Notes under the pieces: generated by a model
Databases searched by the model: none
The model's input: only the letters and a program-made list of their open reading frames with translations
Told to the model about the DNA's origin: nothing
In this document: positions 62,029 through 64,000 of the stretch, piece after piece
How the letters are laid out: every line of letters starts with the position of its first letter
How positions within the stretch are numbered: the first letter of the stretch is position 1
Assembly (NCBI RefSeq): GCF_037038585.1
Contig: NC_092559.1
Location: 10,216,488 to 10,280,487, forward strand
DNA length: 64,000 nucleotides
Source of the DNA: Patagioenas fasciata
Taxonomy: Eukaryota > Chordata > Aves > Columbiformes > Columbidae
Direction: 5' to 3'
Program-made: the position numbers and the translations under genes

Positions 62029-63776
62029 ATCAACAACCATCAACAAAAACTGTGTGAGCATTTTGAATAAGACCGAATACAAGTACGGTCTATGGTCTGA
62101 TATCAAAGACATGCAGATTTTGAAGCAATTTACATTTAGGCATGCCAAAAGCTATGCTGTTAAGAAAATCAGCTAGTGCAATTTGCAAGGACAGAGATTG
62201 TGAATAAAAAAATCAAAATCTGCTTTCACAAAAGGTACTTATATGACAGACAGATCGCGACCTACTAAAGCCTGAATCCGTTCTCTGCCTTTTTTGATCA
62301 GAGTAACAATCAATTCCAGGGGCGCAGTAATAGTTTTACGAAAAGAATTGGGCAAAAAAATCCATTCCAAGTATATCTGTCTGTTTGCATTCTCATTATA
62401 CTGTCCCACAATAGCCACAAGTTGTTTCTATGTTGTAGCTATAAATAGACAAATCGCAAGTCCAATCGAATGTAGTTAGCTTGTAAGGCTGTCATAAATT
62501 TATTCATCGAAGTTTCTAACTCCATTTTGGCTGTCATATTTATTGGATATTGTTTTCCCTTACCGGATCGAAGTCCTGTTTCAGTTCTATCAGTGTAGTG
62601 TTTGATTTATCGAAACATTGGCTGTTAATACTAGTGGAAATACAGCATTCAAAATTTCCTTGGAGCTTTCTCACTTGAAGCAAGCAGATCTGCACCATCC
62701 AAGCAGCTTCTTGTAGGACATGCAACTAAACAGAATTCTCAGAAAACGTTATTTGAGGTTACAATTACTTAACAAACCTTGACCCAAGAGAGGTATAGGG
62801 CTTTCTGTCAAGTACAAGAATTCATATGGTAAAACTTTGTTCCAAATTTGACATTCCATTTGTCTCAAAAAATGGCCTTTCTTTCATTCTCTCCCATGAT
62901 CTCAAAGACTATCACAGTGAATTTACTAAGAAGTCTTTCACAACAAGTTACCACAGAATAAGTCTGTTAAAAAAAAAAAAATATTTTTTTTTTAGTTTAA
63001 TTTCCCAGTTTCATTAGAACTGTGGATCTGCTAAGGATGCCTTTAAACTTCACCCTCCAGACTGCTCTATTCAGTATTACAACATCACTGCAGTGGGGGG
63101 GACAGAAAACCTCCCTTTCACAGCCCTGAAAGCGGGCAGCCAGGTTTTTCCTTTTTTTTTTTCCTTTCTCTTCTTGCTACGGTTTAGATATGGCGAAGGC
63201 CATGCAGCTAGCATAATCACTGGTATGAAGTAGGAGGCTTTGGCAAACTCCTCAGTTACAATGAGCTGAGTTTATCTTGCAGCTTGACACAGGCCTGACA
63301 TTTATGTTCAAATACAGGCCTGGGATATTTTGCTTTTTTGTTTTACCATTTCATTACAACCATAATACACTTCTTACGCAATTCCAAGTAGCTCAGCAAT
63401 AGTTACATTCCTTAGCTCCATTTACCTTTAAAAATTTACATATGTCAAAAACCAGCATATTAAACATCAATCCATTATTCCATTTTCCTAAATCCAAATC
63501 AGTTCATATTCTAGCAACTTTTAAATACAACCTCTTCCAAATTCACATCTATCATTGCATTTAGTTTTAGTTCCCATACCTCCAACAAACACATAAATTC
63601 AATGCGAATCAGAGTTTAACAACTTCAGTTATTTTCTCATCTCAAAATTATTAGATAACAATAAGAGCAATTACTCTAATGTATAAGGATGCATCCTAAG
63701 GGGGAGAAAGGTGGTATTTTAGCAATGGAACCGTTTCCCATTTTTTAATTATCTCCCCCAAACAAAATTCTTTTGG
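62029..63776 (-). mobile_element. Element A-family fragment (element C), minus strand
   Basis: The minus strand matches element A from about 2846 (at 63776) to about 4822 (at 62040). Its 5' end joins an LTR directly, without primer site, leader or gag. Its 3' end meets the left arm tail to tail. It includes the cargo segments also found at 4188-4380 and 3223-3400. Confidence 0.85.
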
Positions 63777-64000
63777 TGTTGGAGCGATAAAGGACTCAGC
63801 ATTCTGATTCAATGTGAATCACGCAAAGCCATTTATTACAGAAACAAGCCTCCTTATATACGCAACTATTCTCTAATCACGCATCCACGCTCCAAGCATG
63901 GATTCGCTAAATGAGTATCATGGGCAGTCCACACGCTGGAACCCCACCGATGATAGGTCCGACGACTCACGCCATGCTGAGGCCCTGTTAATGAAGAAAC
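63777..64000 (-). repeat. LTR of element C, cut by the window end
   Basis: The minus-strand end CTCCAACA is at 63777. TTATATAC-type TATA and TTTATTACAG (reverse AATAAA) are recognisable. At least 224 bp; the TG start lies beyond the window. Confidence 0.88.

Overview
This is a vertebrate nuclear segment, almost certainly avian. The evidence is CR1 LINEs with the avian 3' end (terminal ATTCTGTGA-type repeat), ERVK-type proviruses with tRNA-Trp primer sites like those of avian retroviruses, and ERVL proviruses. There are no bacterial-style genes. More than 85% of the window is retroelement, inserted in nests. The only host gene I can name is a broken, minus-strand HINT2 copy (exon remnants at 43.8-44.35 kb, a trace at 36.7 kb). 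HINT2 lies on human 9p, which is largely orthologous to the avian Z. A decayed HINT2 in such a retroelement-dense block suggests a degenerated W-linked gametolog, but this is inference; a Z-linked or autosomal pseudogene is possible.

Layout. 0.3-6.2 kb: element A (+), an env-less ERVK-like element with matching TSDs. 6.2-6.9 kb: host-like sequence. 6.9-11.0 kb: CR1 (-) split by a solo LTR. 11.0-25.3 kb: two ERVL units in tandem (-) sharing one LTR. The upstream unit is nearly open across gag-pol. Its 3' region carries a young ERVK insertion (15.0-19.2 kb) whose two LTRs look identical. 25.4-30.3 kb: an older ERV (-) with gag, protease, RNase H, integrase and env remnants. 30.5-35.98 kb: fragments of a diverged ERVL, a class-I-like pol, CR1, an element A relative and solo LTRs. 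36.4 kb: a TA-flanked MITE. 36.8-43.7 kb: element B (+), sister of element A, inserted inside the HINT2 pseudogene. 43.7-45.6 kb: GC-rich host block with HINT2 exons, a hAT-type MITE inside an exon, and a possible terminal exon of a neighbouring gene. 45.6-47.2 kb: CR1 (+) with an expanded pentanucleotide array. 47.4-50.9 kb: deleted proviruses and LTRs. 51.9-56.5 kb: old CR1 (+) containing a younger CR1 that itself holds a solo LTR. 57.1-60.1 kb: an ERVL LTR split by another CR1. 60.1-61.5 kb: an ERV gag with one stop codon. 61.5-64.0 kb: two element A-family fragments joined tail to tail, ending in an LTR that runs off the window.

Most interesting points: a sharp A-to-G hypermutation cluster in element B that looks like ADAR editing fixed in DNA; a 57-codon Cys-rich ORF overlapping the end of pol in element A; an ERVL Gag with predicted membrane-spanning segments kept in a diverged copy; a long conserved non-coding cargo in the A/B family, suggesting parasites of another ERV's enzymes; and the HINT2 remnant, which gives the locus a chromosomal identity. 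No intact host gene, RNA gene or CRISPR array was found.
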